A stretch of 64,000 nucleotides of DNA, taken from positions 1 through 64,000 of the forward strand of contig DATBAK010000008.1 of the NCBI GenBank assembly GCA_036271555.1. The letters are read 5' to 3'. The DNA comes from Acidimicrobiia bacterium (GTDB lineage: Bacteria > Actinomycetota > Acidimicrobiia > IMCC26256 > PALSA-610). Positions 33,545 through 42,225 of this stretch are shown here, one piece after another (the stretch's first letter is position 1; each line of letters opens with the position of its first letter). The notes under the pieces are model-generated. The model did not search any database, had not been told where the DNA came from, and worked only from the letters and a program-made list of their open reading frames with translations. Made by a program: the position numbers and the translations under genes.

Positions 33545-35100
33545 TTGTCAGGTGGAAGGGCGTAGACGGTGACGGATTCCTTGACGTTCTTGAACACGTG
33601 GCGGATGAGCGTGGCCTTGCAGACCGGCTTGTACCGCTGGAAGAGGAAGTACCAGGCGTTGTTCTCGACCTTCTTCTTCGAGAAGTAGCCCGCACGATGC
33701 GTCTCGAAGATGTCGTCGACGGTCAACACCGCGACGCGCGGTGGCCGGTTCTTGAACGTGGTCGCGAGCTCGACGTCGTTGATGATCTTCAGCTGCCGGG
33801 CGCGCTGCGTGGAGACGTCCTCGTAGGAGAACGGGCCGAGCGTGACGTTGGGCACCGGGCGACGGTGCGCCTGCAACACGACCTCTTCGAGCGAGAGCGC
33901 GAAGACCGTGTCGTGAGGCTTCGAGAATTCCTGCACGCAGCGCACGACTTCGTTCAGACCGGCGGGACTGCCGCCCCACCCCGGCGCACCGAGATAGTAC
34001 TGATGCCCGCCGGTGATCGCGGAGATGACGATGCCGACCGCGAGCGCGCCCGACGCGAGCCGTGCGAAGACCCCGCTCGTCGGTCGCGGCACCCTTGATG
34101 CCGCGCGCATGAGCACGATCGTCGACATCACGATCACCGGCGCGGCGACCGGTGCGAAGTACTCCTCGGAGAAGAACTGCGCGGCAGTCTCGTGCAGGAA
34201 GACGAAGAGCACGACGCCGACGACGAGCGCCACGAGATCCAGGCGGCGGCGCAGCGTCGCTCGGATGTCGGCGTTCACGAGCACGGCGACGAGCGCGAGC
34301 GCGCCGAGCAGGAAGGGTCCCGGCCACGAGTGCGCCATCGCGTAGCTCCGCGACCAGTAGCGGCCGATGCCCGCGCTGCCGTGCGAACCGAGGTGGTGAT
34401 AGGCGAGCAGGCCCCACGACGACCGGCTCCACTCGAGCAGCACGAGCACCACGACCGGGAAGATCGCGGCCGCGCTGGCGAGAACGACCCGGACGCGTGT
34501 CCGCTCGTCCGGCGAGAGCACGAGCAGGGCCAGGACCAGCACCACCGCGAGCGCGAAGCCCGTCGACCGGGTCTCGGCGAATCCGACCGCGAGCGCGGCC
34601 GCGACCGGATAGCGCACGCCCGGCGACGTGTTCGACGTGAGCGTGAAGAACACGGCCGACAGGAAGAGGCACGCGAGCGAATAGGTCTTCGTGATCGACA
34701 GCCAGTACGGCAGCGACGGGACCGTCGCCAGGAGGGCTGCGCACGAGACGAGTGCCGTCCACTTCCCGCCGATGCGGCGCGCCGCCGCGATCAGGAGCCC
34801 GATCGACACCGCCGTGCACACGACCGACACCGCCCGCGCGGTGTAGACGTCCGGTAGCAGCCGCACGAAGGGCGCGAGCACGTAGAGGTACGCGGGACCC
34901 TGCGTGAACGCGAAGTCGCGGTAGGGGAGCCGGCCCTGGCTGACGAAGCGCGCGCCGAGCGCATACCAGCCCTCGTCGCCGTTGACGACGCCGAGCCACG
35001 CGAAGACCGCGCCGATCGCAGCCGCGACGATGCCCGCGCCGAGTCCCGCGCGGAGGACTGCGCCGCTGCGCGGCGCGAGCGCTTGTTCCCGCCCCTCCAC
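33541..35100 (-). CDS. Polytopic membrane protein, GT-C/PMT-like glycosyltransferase
   Basis: A 519-residue protein with about ten helices. The first outside loop VVNGDEGWYALGARFVSQG followed by PYRDFAFTQGPAYLYVLAPF is the acidic-loop pattern of GT-C (ArnT/PMT-like) enzymes that use polyprenyl-phosphate sugars. The C-terminal 110 residues are soluble. GTG 35100 is a tentative start: the helical part begins about 15 residues later. It is coupled by 4 nt overlap to the next GT-C gene, and divergent from the AftD-like gene. Confidence 0.72.
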   Translation of the reverse strand: MEGREQALAPRSGAVLRAGLGAGIVAAAIGAVFAWLGVVNGDEGWYALGARFVSQGRLPYRDFAFTQGPAYLYVLAPFVRLLPDVYTARAVSVVCTAVSIGLLIAAARRIGGKWTALVSCAALLATVPSLPYWLSITKTYSLACLFLSAVFFTLTSNTSPGVRYPVAAALAVGFAETRSTGFALAVVLVLALLVLSPDERTRVRVVLASAAAIFPVVVLVLLEWSRSSWGLLAYHHLGSHGSAGIGRYWSRSYAMAHSWPGPFLLGALALVAVLVNADIRATLRRRLDLVALVVGVVLFVFLHETAAQFFSEEYFAPVAAPVIVMSTIVLMRAASRVPRPTSGVFARLASGALAVGIVISAITGGHQYYLGAPGWGGSPAGLNEVVRCVQEFSKPHDTVFALSLEEVVLQAHRRPVPNVTLGPFSYEDVSTQRARQLKIINDVELATTFKNRPPRVAVLTVDDIFETHRAGYFSKKKVENNAWYFLFQRYKPVCKATLIRHVFKNVKESVTVYALPPDK

Positions 35101-35150
35101 CGAGGCAGTGTCATCGACGTGCGCGTTGGCGCGCAAGACGGGGCGAACGG

Positions 35151-35156
35151 TACGGT
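35151..35156 (+). promoter_or_regulatory. -10 hexamer TACGGT before the aftD-like gene
   Basis: TACGGT ends 8 nt before ATG 35165, with no ribosome site between, so a leaderless transcript is likely. Confidence 0.45.
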
Positions 35157-35164
35157 CTGCGCGT

Positions 35165-38100
35165 ATGGCGGGCGGCCGAGCGGGAGCTCGTGAGACGCTC
35201 GCTCGCGGTGCCCCCCGCGTCCGCGACGTTGCTCGCGAGCCGTCCGGCACTGGTGGGGCTCGATGGTGGTTGTTCGCCGTCGTCGCGTACGTGCCGCTCC
35301 TGCTGACCGATCCCGGCAAGGTCGCGTCGGACACGAAGTCGTACCTGTATCTCGATCCGTCGCGCATGCTCGCGGCGGCGCCGTCGATGTGGGATCCGCA
35401 CGTCGGACTGGGCACGGTCACCCACCAGAACGTCGGCTACCTGTTCCCCATGGGGCCGTTCTTCTGGGTCCTCGAGCAGATCCTGAGAATGCCCTCATGG
35501 GTCGCGCAACGGCTCTGGCTCGGCACCTTGCTCTTCGCCGCGGGCATGGGCATGCGGTACCTGCTGAAGACGCTCGGCGTCGCCGGACCCGGCCTGCCCG
35601 TCGCGATGCTCGCCTACGCGTTCACGCCCTACGTCCTCGAGTACTCGGACCGGTTGAGCGTGCTGCTCGGTCCGTGGGCGGCGCTGCCGTGGCTGATCGC
35701 CTTCACCGCGCTCGCGTTGAGAACGCGCGGCTGGCGTTATCCGGCGTTGATCGCGCTGACGGTGCAGCTCGTCGGCGGCGTCAACGCGACCGCGCTGCTG
35801 TACGCGCTCATCGGACCGTTCGTGTACGCGATCTTCGCGGTCGCGGTCACGCGCGAGACCGACCGCCGCCGGCTGTGGTCGGCGCTGTGGCGGACCGCGT
35901 TGCTCACGACGATCACCTCGCTGTGGTGGCTCTCAGGTTTGTTCGTCGAATCGCGTTACGGGCTCGACGTGCTGCGCTTCACGGAGAAGATCACCGACGT
36001 CTCCGCGACCGCGTACCCCTTCGAGATCGTGCGGGGGCTCGGGTACTGGCTGTTCTACGGCCGCAACCCGGTGAACTGGTGGGACCGCGGGCTGCTCGAC
36101 TTCACGCGCGACCCGGTGATCCTGCTCGCGAGCCTGTTGATCCCCACGCTCGCGATGCTCGCGTCGGCGATCGTGCGCTGGCGCTACCGGCTCTATTGCG
36201 TGATCCTCATCGTGCTCGGTGTCGCGATCGCCGTCGGCGCGGCGCCGTACAGCCACCCGTCGATCGTGGGCGGCGCGTTCAAGTCGTTCGCGACGTCGTC
36301 GACGCTCGGGCTCGCGCTGCGGAGCACCTCGCGCGCGACGCCGCTCGTGGCACTCGGCTTCGCGGCGCTGCTCGCCGCGGGCATCAACGCATTCGTCGTA
36401 CGCATGCGCACCACGAGCCGTCCCGGTCTCGGCGTCGGTGTCGCCTTCGTCGTGGGCGCGCTGTGCCTCGTGAACGCGGTCGGCAGCTGGAAGGGCACCT
36501 ACTACACGCCGAACTACGAGCGCGGCGCGGTGCCCGCATACTGGCGCAGCGCGCTGAAGGCCGCGAACGCGGGTCCGCAGGACACGCGTGTGCTCTCCAT
36601 GCCCGGCTCCGGCGAGGCCGCGTACACCTGGGGCAACACGATCGACCCCATCGAGCCGGGACTCATCGACCGTCCCTTCGACGCGCGCGAGCTCGTGCCG
36701 ATGGGTTCGGTCGCGGGCGCGGAGCTCCTGCAGGCACTCGACGGGCGCCTGCAGGACGGCACGCTCGACGCGAACGCGGTCGCGCCGATCGCGCGCCTGA
36801 TGGCGGTCGGCGACGTGTTGTTGCGCAACGACCTGCAAACCGACGCGTTCAACCTCGTGCCCGCCGATGTCGCGTGGCGACTCTTCACCGCCCCGCAACC
36901 GTCGGGTCTGGCGACACCGCAGCACTACGGCACGAAACCCAAGGGCCGCCACATCGCGCCCGCGCTGCCCGACTTCACCGCGGTCCCGTCGTCGAACGAC
37001 ACGCCACCGCCGGTCGCGATCTTCCCGGTCGAGAACCCGCAACCGATCGTGCGCGTACAGGGCGCCGACGCGCCGGTCGTCGTCGCGGGGGATGGTGAAG
37101 GACTCGTCGATCTCGCGTCCGCGGGACTCCTCGACGCTGCGCGACCGATCCTCTACTCCGCGTCCTACGCGAAGCAGCCGAGCGCGTTGCGCGCGCTGCC
37201 CCAGAACGCGGTGCTCGTGCTCACCGACTCGAACCGTCGGCGCGCGCAACGAGGCGGGCTCACCGACGTGTACGGCCTGACCGAGACCGCCGGCGAGAAG
37301 CCGCTCGTGACCGATCCGAGCGATCAGCGCATCGAGGTGTTCCCCGGCGAGACCGACGCGTCGCGCACGGTCGCCGAGATCCCCGGCGTCCGCTCGGTCG
37401 AGGCGACGAGCTACGGCTCGATCTTCGGCTACACGCCGTCGCGCCGACCCGCCAACGCGTTCGACGGCGATCCGTCGACCGCGTGGGTGCCGTCGAACGC
37501 ACGCAAGCAGAAGCTCGTCATCACGCTCGACAAGCCGATCACGACGGACCACGTCGACATCGCACTCACCGCGGGCGCGTCGTACATCGGCGCGGTGACG
37601 CTCCGCTTCGACGGCGCGCACCCGGTGCGCGTGAAACTCGACCCGTCGGCGCAGCAGCTGTCAGGGGAGCGCGCACAGTTCCCGACGCGCCAGTTCTCGA
37701 AGCTCGAGATCGACGTCGACCGCGTGCACAAGGGCCACGGCCTCGCCGCGTTCAATCCGGTCGGCATCTCCGAGGTGCGGATGGGTGACAACGGGCCGGG
37801 GGAGGCTCGGCTCGTGCGTGCCGTCGAGTCGATGCGACTGCCGACCGATCTGCTCGCCGCGCTCGGCACGTCGTCTTCACAGCACCCGCTCGTCGTCGTG
37901 ATGTCGGCTGAGTCGACGATGGATCAGCTCGCGGTGCGCCGCACGTTCACGCTGCCGACCGCGCGCACGTTCTCCGTCTCGGGGAGCGCGGTTCTGTCGG
38001 ACGCCGCCACCGACGGCGCGATCGACGCGATGCTCGGACGGCCGGATGCCGCGCACGGCGGGGTCACGGTGACGGGCTTCGGAGAGCTCGCGAGCCCGGC

Positions 38101-39562
38101 CGGCCGCGCGTTCAACGCGCTCGACGGCGACGCCACGACTGCGTGGAACACGCCCGTCGACCACGTCGACGGCGCACGGATGAGCGTCGCGCTGCCTACG
38201 GCGCGCACGATCGATCATCTCGATCTGAAGCTGCGCGCCGACGGCCGGCATTCGTTGCCGACGCAGTTGCGCATCACCGGCGACGACGGCACGCGAGTGG
38301 TGAAGCTCCCGTCGGCGCCCCTTGTGGCGACGAGCGGTGTCGACTCGGAATCGGTGTCGTTCGCGCCGCTGCACACGCGCCGGCTCAGCGTCACGATCAC
38401 GAGGGCAAAACCGTTCGTGATGCGCAGTAACGACGGTGTGCACCTGTTGCCGGCCGGCGTCGCGGAGCTCGGGATTCCGGGTGTTTCCCTTGCACCCGCG
38501 CCCGCACAACTTCCCGGAACGTGCACGTCGGGACTCGTCACGATCGATGGTCACGAGGTCTCGGTTCGCGTCACCGGCTCCACTGTCGACGCGCTCCAGG
38601 GACGACCGGTCGCGGTCTCGGCGTGCGGTTCCTCCGAGGCGTCCGAGGCGGCCGAGTCGGTCGCGCTCGGCTCGGGATCGCACCAAGTGGTGTCGCTGCG
38701 CAACCGCCACGGCGTCACGAGCTCGACGCCGTTCGATCTTTCGCGCGTGGTGCTCGCGTCGGCGGGCGGCGGTTCGGCCGCGCCGGCGGCGTCGATCATG
38801 ACGGCGCCCGATCGGTCGGTGACCGCGCCGGTGACCGTGCAGCATCAGACGCGCACGTCGATGAAGCTGCTCGTTCCCGCGTCCGACTCTCGCCGTTGGC
38901 TCGTGCTCGGCGAGAGCCTGAACTCGGGGTGGCATGCGACGATCGCCGGCCACGATCTCGGCCCGCCGCAACTCGTCGACGGCTACGCGAACGGTTGGTT
39001 GTTGCCGGCGAGCACCGTCGGGCACGCGGTGACCGTGTCGGTGGTGTGGACTCCGCAGCGGTACGTGTGGATCGCGCTGTGGCTGTCGCTCGTCGGCGGC
39101 ATCGCGTGTCTCGTGATCCTCGGGTGGTCGTTGCTCACCGCGCGCCGACGGGTTGCCGCGGTCGCGCCGGTGCCGAGCGAAGATGCGTCGATCACCGTGC
39201 GCCCGCCGCTGCTCGAGCCCGCGTTGACGAGCGATACGCGGTTGTCCGTCGGTGCGGTCGTCGTCCTCGCGGTGCTCGCCGGCGTCGTCGTGCATCCGTG
39301 GGTCGGACTGCTGGTCGGCGCGCTGACGTATGCCTCGATTCGCGATCGTCGCGCGCGGCTCGTCGTCCGCTACGCGCCGGTCGCGATCGTCGCGTTCATC
39401 GCGCTGTACATGGCGGGCGCGCAGGCGATCGAGCACTACGCCACCGGCACGCACTGGCCGTCGATCTTCTCGTGGGCGCGCGTGCCGATGTGGATCGCGC
39501 TGTTCCTGCTGCTCGTCGACGCGACCGTCGAGTGGCTGTGGCGGCGTACCTCGCCGCCGTAG
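35165..39562 (+). CDS. aftD: AftD-like arabinofuranosyltransferase with two discoidin-type modules
   Basis: A 1465-residue membrane protein of the DUF3367/AftD family. Residues 35-470 hold about 11 helices with the family loop DPGKVASDTKSYLYLDPSRM and GYLFPMGPFFWVLEQI. A long outside part contains two F5/8 type C-like modules, each with an NAFDGD-type core: RRPANAFDGDPSTAWVP (about 757) and GRAFNALDGDATTAWNTP (about 980). Three to five helices close the protein. Mycobacterial AftD adds alpha-1,3-arabinofuranose to arabinan from decaprenyl-phosphoarabinose. Length fits. It may instead use another polyprenyl sugar if this organism lacks arabinogalactan. Confidence 0.85.
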   Translation: MAGGRAGARETLARGAPRVRDVAREPSGTGGARWWLFAVVAYVPLLLTDPGKVASDTKSYLYLDPSRMLAAAPSMWDPHVGLGTVTHQNVGYLFPMGPFFWVLEQILRMPSWVAQRLWLGTLLFAAGMGMRYLLKTLGVAGPGLPVAMLAYAFTPYVLEYSDRLSVLLGPWAALPWLIAFTALALRTRGWRYPALIALTVQLVGGVNATALLYALIGPFVYAIFAVAVTRETDRRRLWSALWRTALLTTITSLWWLSGLFVESRYGLDVLRFTEKITDVSATAYPFEIVRGLGYWLFYGRNPVNWWDRGLLDFTRDPVILLASLLIPTLAMLASAIVRWRYRLYCVILIVLGVAIAVGAAPYSHPSIVGGAFKSFATSSTLGLALRSTSRATPLVALGFAALLAAGINAFVVRMRTTSRPGLGVGVAFVVGALCLVNAVGSWKGTYYTPNYERGAVPAYWRSALKAANAGPQDTRVLSMPGSGEAAYTWGNTIDPIEPGLIDRPFDARELVPMGSVAGAELLQALDGRLQDGTLDANAVAPIARLMAVGDVLLRNDLQTDAFNLVPADVAWRLFTAPQPSGLATPQHYGTKPKGRHIAPALPDFTAVPSSNDTPPPVAIFPVENPQPIVRVQGADAPVVVAGDGEGLVDLASAGLLDAARPILYSASYAKQPSALRALPQNAVLVLTDSNRRRAQRGGLTDVYGLTETAGEKPLVTDPSDQRIEVFPGETDASRTVAEIPGVRSVEATSYGSIFGYTPSRRPANAFDGDPSTAWVPSNARKQKLVITLDKPITTDHVDIALTAGASYIGAVTLRFDGAHPVRVKLDPSAQQLSGERAQFPTRQFSKLEIDVDRVHKGHGLAAFNPVGISEVRMGDNGPGEARLVRAVESMRLPTDLLAALGTSSSQHPLVVVMSAESTMDQLAVRRTFTLPTARTFSVSGSAVLSDAATDGAIDAMLGRPDAAHGGVTVTGFGELASPAGRAFNALDGDATTAWNTPVDHVDGARMSVALPTARTIDHLDLKLRADGRHSLPTQLRITGDDGTRVVKLPSAPLVATSGVDSESVSFAPLHTRRLSVTITRAKPFVMRSNDGVHLLPAGVAELGIPGVSLAPAPAQLPGTCTSGLVTIDGHEVSVRVTGSTVDALQGRPVAVSACGSSEASEAAESVALGSGSHQVVSLRNRHGVTSSTPFDLSRVVLASAGGGSAAPAASIMTAPDRSVTAPVTVQHQTRTSMKLLVPASDSRRWLVLGESLNSGWHATIAGHDLGPPQLVDGYANGWLLPASTVGHAVTVSVVWTPQRYVWIALWLSLVGGIACLVILGWSLLTARRRVAAVAPVPSEDASITVRPPLLEPALTSDTRLSVGAVVVLAVLAGVVVHPWVGLLVGALTYASIRDRRARLVVRYAPVAIVAFIALYMAGAQAIEHYATGTHWPSIFSWARVPMWIALFLLLVDATVEWLWRRTSPP

Positions 39563-39675
39563 CGGTCCCGTCGCCGCCGGTTGTCCCTCGCAAGACGAGC
39601 CGATCGACCTATTGGCCCGGCCGCTCGAGTGCCTCAGAGTTGCGGCGCGGGTTGACGGACGAGAGGGACGCCACG

Positions 39676-40011
39676 ATGAAACTCCGCATTTTCGGGCTGA
39701 TCGCTGTCGCCGGCCTGACGGTCGCGGGCTGTTCGAGCTCCGGTACGCACGCGCAAGCGAAGTCCGACGCGCACGCGAAGCCCAACGCGTACGCGCAGGA
39801 GGCGACCGCGTGCAAGACCTTGCTCGCGTCTCAGTCGAGTGGCCCGGCGACGACGGCCGCGATGTCGAAGGCCCGCCGACAAGCGGCGGGCACGCACCTC
39901 GCCGAGCTCATCGACGGGCTCAGCGTGAGCGACTCGACGACGAACATCTCGCAGCTCGACGACGCGGCGACCGCGGTCGAAGCCGAGTGTCATCGGGCCC
40001 TCGGCACCTGA
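39676..40011 (+). CDS. Small lipoprotein of unknown function
   Basis: A 111-residue lipoprotein: signal FGLIAVAGLTVAGC with lipobox VAGC at residue 18, then a Ser/Ala/Lys linker and a short helical domain with two cysteines (ATACKTLLA and VEAECHRAL) that could form a disulfide. No family recognised. ATG 39676 has GAGAGGGACG upstream. It lies 113 nt after the aftD-like gene and next to the tRNA. Confidence 0.75.
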   Translation: MKLRIFGLIAVAGLTVAGCSSSGTHAQAKSDAHAKPNAYAQEATACKTLLASQSSGPATTAAMSKARRQAAGTHLAELIDGLSVSDSTTNISQLDDAATAVEAECHRALGT

Positions 40012-40052
40012 TCGTCGCGGTGCCTTCGCCGATCACGTTCGCTGTCGATTTG

Positions 40053-40125
40053 TGCCCTCGGCAGGATTCGAACCTGCGACACACGGTTTAGGAAACCGAT
40101 GCTCTATCCCCTGAGCTACGAGGGC
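40053..40125 (-). tRNA. tRNA-Arg (anticodon CCU)
   Basis: A 73-nt cloverleaf on the minus strand. The acceptor arms GCCCTCG/CGAGGGC pair fully, the D arm is GCTC/GAGC, the anticodon loop is TTCCTAA (anticodon CCT), and the T arm is GCAGG-TTCGAAT-CCTGC. CCA is not encoded. The lowest anticodon-stem pair is a T-T mismatch. tRNA-Arg genes are common sites for integrated elements, and accessory sequence lies on its 5' side. Confidence 0.95.
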
Positions 40126-40133
40126 GGGCGGAT

Positions 40134-40169
40134 GTGACAAACTCGGTGACAAACCTGTTGACAAACCTA
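40134..40169. repeat. Three tandem 12-bp repeats beside tRNA-Arg
   Basis: GTGACAAACTCG, GTGACAAACCTG and TTGACAAACCTA follow one another without gaps, 9 nt from the tRNA 5' end. They share TGACAAAC at a 12-nt period. On the minus strand each gives a TTTGTCA, so they could act as stacked binding sites in the tRNA promoter. Confidence 0.75.
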
Positions 40170-40227
40170 CCGGGCAGGCTCTTCGGCTCGAAGGGAGCGC
40201 GGCGGTCCAGCTCAGGGGAGCAGATCG

Positions 40228-40241
40228 GGCAGTTATGGGCG
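40228..40241. repeat. Direct repeat GGCAGTTATGGGCG, copy 1
   Basis: Exact 14-bp match to 40599-40612. The two copies bracket the 71-residue gene at 40267-40482. Confidence 0.6.
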
Positions 40242-40266
40242 CTGCGGACGGGCCGCGTTCGCCGCG

Positions 40267-40482
40267 CTACTTGGCCGGAGCGGGTCCCAGCCAAATGAGT
40301 GCGCCGTCCGCACCCGGTCGGTAATCACCGTGCTCGTCGCACCTGTACACGGCGATGGGCCGTCGATGCCGCGGCCTGTCGTCGACGCGTGCGGGCGGAC
40401 CGAAGAGCCGGGCGAAGTGCATCGGCACTCCGCATCCCGGGCACGGTTCGCCATCTGCGCGACTGAAAATCGAGGCGATCAC
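40267..40482 (-). CDS. Small zinc-ribbon-like protein
   Basis: A 71-residue protein with CPGCGVPM (Cys 14 and 17) and YRCDEHGDYRP (Cys 48, His 51), a plausible C2-CH zinc ribbon. The end reads GALIWLGPAP. No family recognised, but the even spacing of metal ligands and clean GTG start with GAAGG upstream argue that it is real. It sits alone between two copies of the 14-bp repeat. Confidence 0.6.
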   Translation of the reverse strand: MIASIFSRADGEPCPGCGVPMHFARLFGPPARVDDRPRHRRPIAVYRCDEHGDYRPGADGALIWLGPAPAK

Positions 40483-40598
40483 ACCTTCAGAATGGCCTGC
40501 CTGACGCTCGTTCGGCGAGCGCGGCTCAGTCGAGCAGCTCCGTGAAGTGGAACGCGGACCCGACGGGACCCTTACCGGCGAGCGCCGAGCGGCCGAGC

Positions 40599-40612
40599 GG
40601 CAGTTATGGGCG
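40599..40612. repeat. Direct repeat GGCAGTTATGGGCG, copy 2
   Basis: It lies 5 nt from the 3' end of the lipoprotein gene. On its left (40579-40598) is a GCGCCGAGCGGCCGAGCGG tract whose inverse occurs beside copy 3. Confidence 0.6.
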
Positions 40613-40616
40613 GAGA

Positions 40617-41108
40617 TCAGACGGTGAACCAGACGTCGCCTGACGCATCACGCCTCGCAAGGTGGATGTGCCAACAGCCGCTGGCGTCGAACTCGAAGCC
40701 GGTGCCCCATTCATCGCCGGGACGGTGGTAGCTGCTGGCGAGATGAGCTTCGGGGCCAAAGATCAACGGGCGCTGTCGGCCGTCCGGCGCGGTGAACGAC
40801 ACTCGCAGAGGTCCGCTGCCGGTCACACGCCACACGATCTTGAGCTGCTCGCCGACCCGAGGCGGTAGTGGACCCTGAAGCAGCCCCCAGATATCGCCGT
40901 CCGAGCGCGCAGGATGAATCTCGTTCGAGGCGCCACCGTCGCCGCCGATCCGGGTGGGACGGGTACACGAGACAAGAAGCCGGCTGCGAGGGGCGCTCGT
41001 AGTGCTGGTGCGAGACGCCGCGGCATCGCGCACATGTGAGCAGCCGGGAGCCGCAGCGATCAGTGCGCCAGCGCACGCGATTGCCCGTAAGGATCTGCTC
41101 ATTCCCAC
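40617..41108 (-). CDS. Lipoprotein of unknown function
   Basis: A 163-residue lipoprotein with signal LRAIACAGALIAAAPGC, where GC closes the lipobox (about residue 23). The mature part is a small beta-rich domain with VGEQLKIVWRVTGSGPLRVS in the middle and GCWHIHLARRDASGDVWFTV at the very end, which looks like an Ig- or jelly-roll-type fold. No homologue is recognised. It is flanked on both sides by GTTATGGG motifs, like a cassette. Confidence 0.65.
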   Translation of the reverse strand: MGMSRSLRAIACAGALIAAAPGCSHVRDAAASRTSTTSAPRSRLLVSCTRPTRIGGDGGASNEIHPARSDGDIWGLLQGPLPPRVGEQLKIVWRVTGSGPLRVSFTAPDGRQRPLIFGPEAHLASSYHRPGDEWGTGFEFDASGCWHIHLARRDASGDVWFTV

Positions 41109-41133
41109 CAGCGCATGATGCCCGCTCGGCGCT

Positions 41134-41159
41134 CGTTATGGGAGGCAGTTCATGCGGCG
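41134..41159. repeat. GTTATGGG motif, copy 3 with degenerate second copy
   Basis: CGTTATGGG (41134-41142) is followed by GGCAGTTCATGCGGCG (41144-41159), a two-insertion variant of the 14-bp repeat. On the minus strand CCCATAAC is followed by GAGCGCCGAGCGGGC, the inverse of the tract beside copy 2. Confidence 0.45.
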
Positions 41160-41375
41160 TCGGCGAGCCGCGCCGCATGGCCCTTCCGGTACCTGAATAA
41201 CGCGAGTGCGTTCGCGGTGCGCGCGTAGGCGAGGTAGTCGTACAACTGTCGCTAGGCGCCGACACTATGTGCGCGCCGGAGGTAGAGGTCGTCGTCGCGA
41301 TGCCGGTTGATGCTCTCCGAGTCGCTCCGTCGTCCCGCGACCTTCTTGTAGTCCGGGTCCCGAGGACGGGCGTGG
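41150..41375 (-). pseudogene. Transposase C-terminal remnant
   Basis: Reading the minus strand in one frame gives DPDYKKVAGRRSDSES, then NRHRDDDLYLRRAHSVGA, a TAG stop (41252-41254), and RQLYDYLAYARTANALALF up to a TGA at 41150. RRSDSES...LYLRRAHSVG...ANALAL is the C-terminal region of DDE transposases found in actinobacteria. The rest of the gene is missing, as the thioesterase gene starts its 3' end at 41395. It fills an otherwise empty 286-nt gap. Confidence 0.6.
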
Positions 41376-41394
41376 TGGTCACGCTCGTCACAAG

Positions 41395-42225
41395 TTAGCG
41401 AGTCGGGTTCGAATCGAGGCCCGTCCGGCGCTTGCGAAGCAGCACCTCTTGGCTGATCGTCGCGATGTGCCGGCCCGACTCGGTATACACCTGGCCGCTC
41501 GCCAGTCCTCGCGAACCGCCGACGCCGTGCGACGTGAAGTCGTGCAGTTGCCATTTCGACGGATCGGCGAGGCCGTGGAACCAGATCGAGTGGTCGAGGC
41601 TCGCGGAGCTGAGCATCTCGTGCGGGTTCGCGACTTCGTGCGGGAAGCCGCTCGGCATATCCGGGTGCACCGTGAACACCGCGTCGGTCGGCAGGTCATC
41701 GGATACGTACGCCAATCCGCACGCGTGCAGGATCGGATCGTCGGCGACCGAGTCGTGGAGGCGGAGCCACGCAGTCGCCCGCCCGGTCGGACTGCCGGTC
41801 GTCGTGACGAAGCGCCGCTCGAACAACTCGCTCCAGCTGGGACTCGCGAGCGTCTCCGGAGTATCCACGTCCGGCATCGCGATGGCTTGCGCGAAGGGTG
41901 CCTGCTCGACGATGTGGAACGACGCGGCCATGTTGAGGATGACGCCGGTCGACTGGCGTACGACGACCCGCCGGGTGCAGAACGAACGGCCGTCGCGGTC
42001 GCGGTCGACCTCGAACCGAATCGGCTCGGTGGCATTGCCGGCGCGGATGAAATACGCGTGGAGCGAATGCGGCAGGAAGCGCGCGTCGACACTGTGCCCG
42101 GCCGCGCGCAGCGCTTGCGCCACGATCTGTCCGCCGTAGAGGCCGCCCCACGGGTACTCCGGTCCGGTACCGACGAACGTGTCGGGGCCGTGAGGTTCGA
42201 GCGCCATCATCGTCGCGAAGTCCAA
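41395..42225 (-). CDS. tesB: Acyl-CoA thioesterase II (TesB family, double hotdog)
   Basis: A 276-residue acyl-CoA thioesterase II. The N-terminal hotdog has YGGQIVAQALRAAGHSV and HSLHAYFIRAGNATEPIRFE, and FCTRRVVVRQ. The C-terminal hotdog has SLDHSIWFHG with the conserved Asp-His, and GSRGLASGQVYTESG. It hydrolyses medium to long acyl-CoA in the cytosol. ATG 42225; length is normal for the family. Confidence 0.9.
   Translation of the reverse strand: MDFATMMALEPHGPDTFVGTGPEYPWGGLYGGQIVAQALRAAGHSVDARFLPHSLHAYFIRAGNATEPIRFEVDRDRDGRSFCTRRVVVRQSTGVILNMAASFHIVEQAPFAQAIAMPDVDTPETLASPSWSELFERRFVTTTGSPTGRATAWLRLHDSVADDPILHACGLAYVSDDLPTDAVFTVHPDMPSGFPHEVANPHEMLSSASLDHSIWFHGLADPSKWQLHDFTSHGVGGSRGLASGQVYTESGRHIATISQEVLLRKRRTGLDSNPTR

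Noticed and set aside
40228-41142. Classical integron attC sites at the GTTATGGG motifs
   Set aside because: The consensus GTTRRRY is not met (T at the fifth base), no matching RYYYAAC partner lies nearby, and no integron integrase is in the window. Kept only as a cassette-like observation.
39563-41394. A complete integrated element at tRNA-Arg
   Set aside because: No integrase gene and no duplicated tRNA 3' end could be found within the patch.
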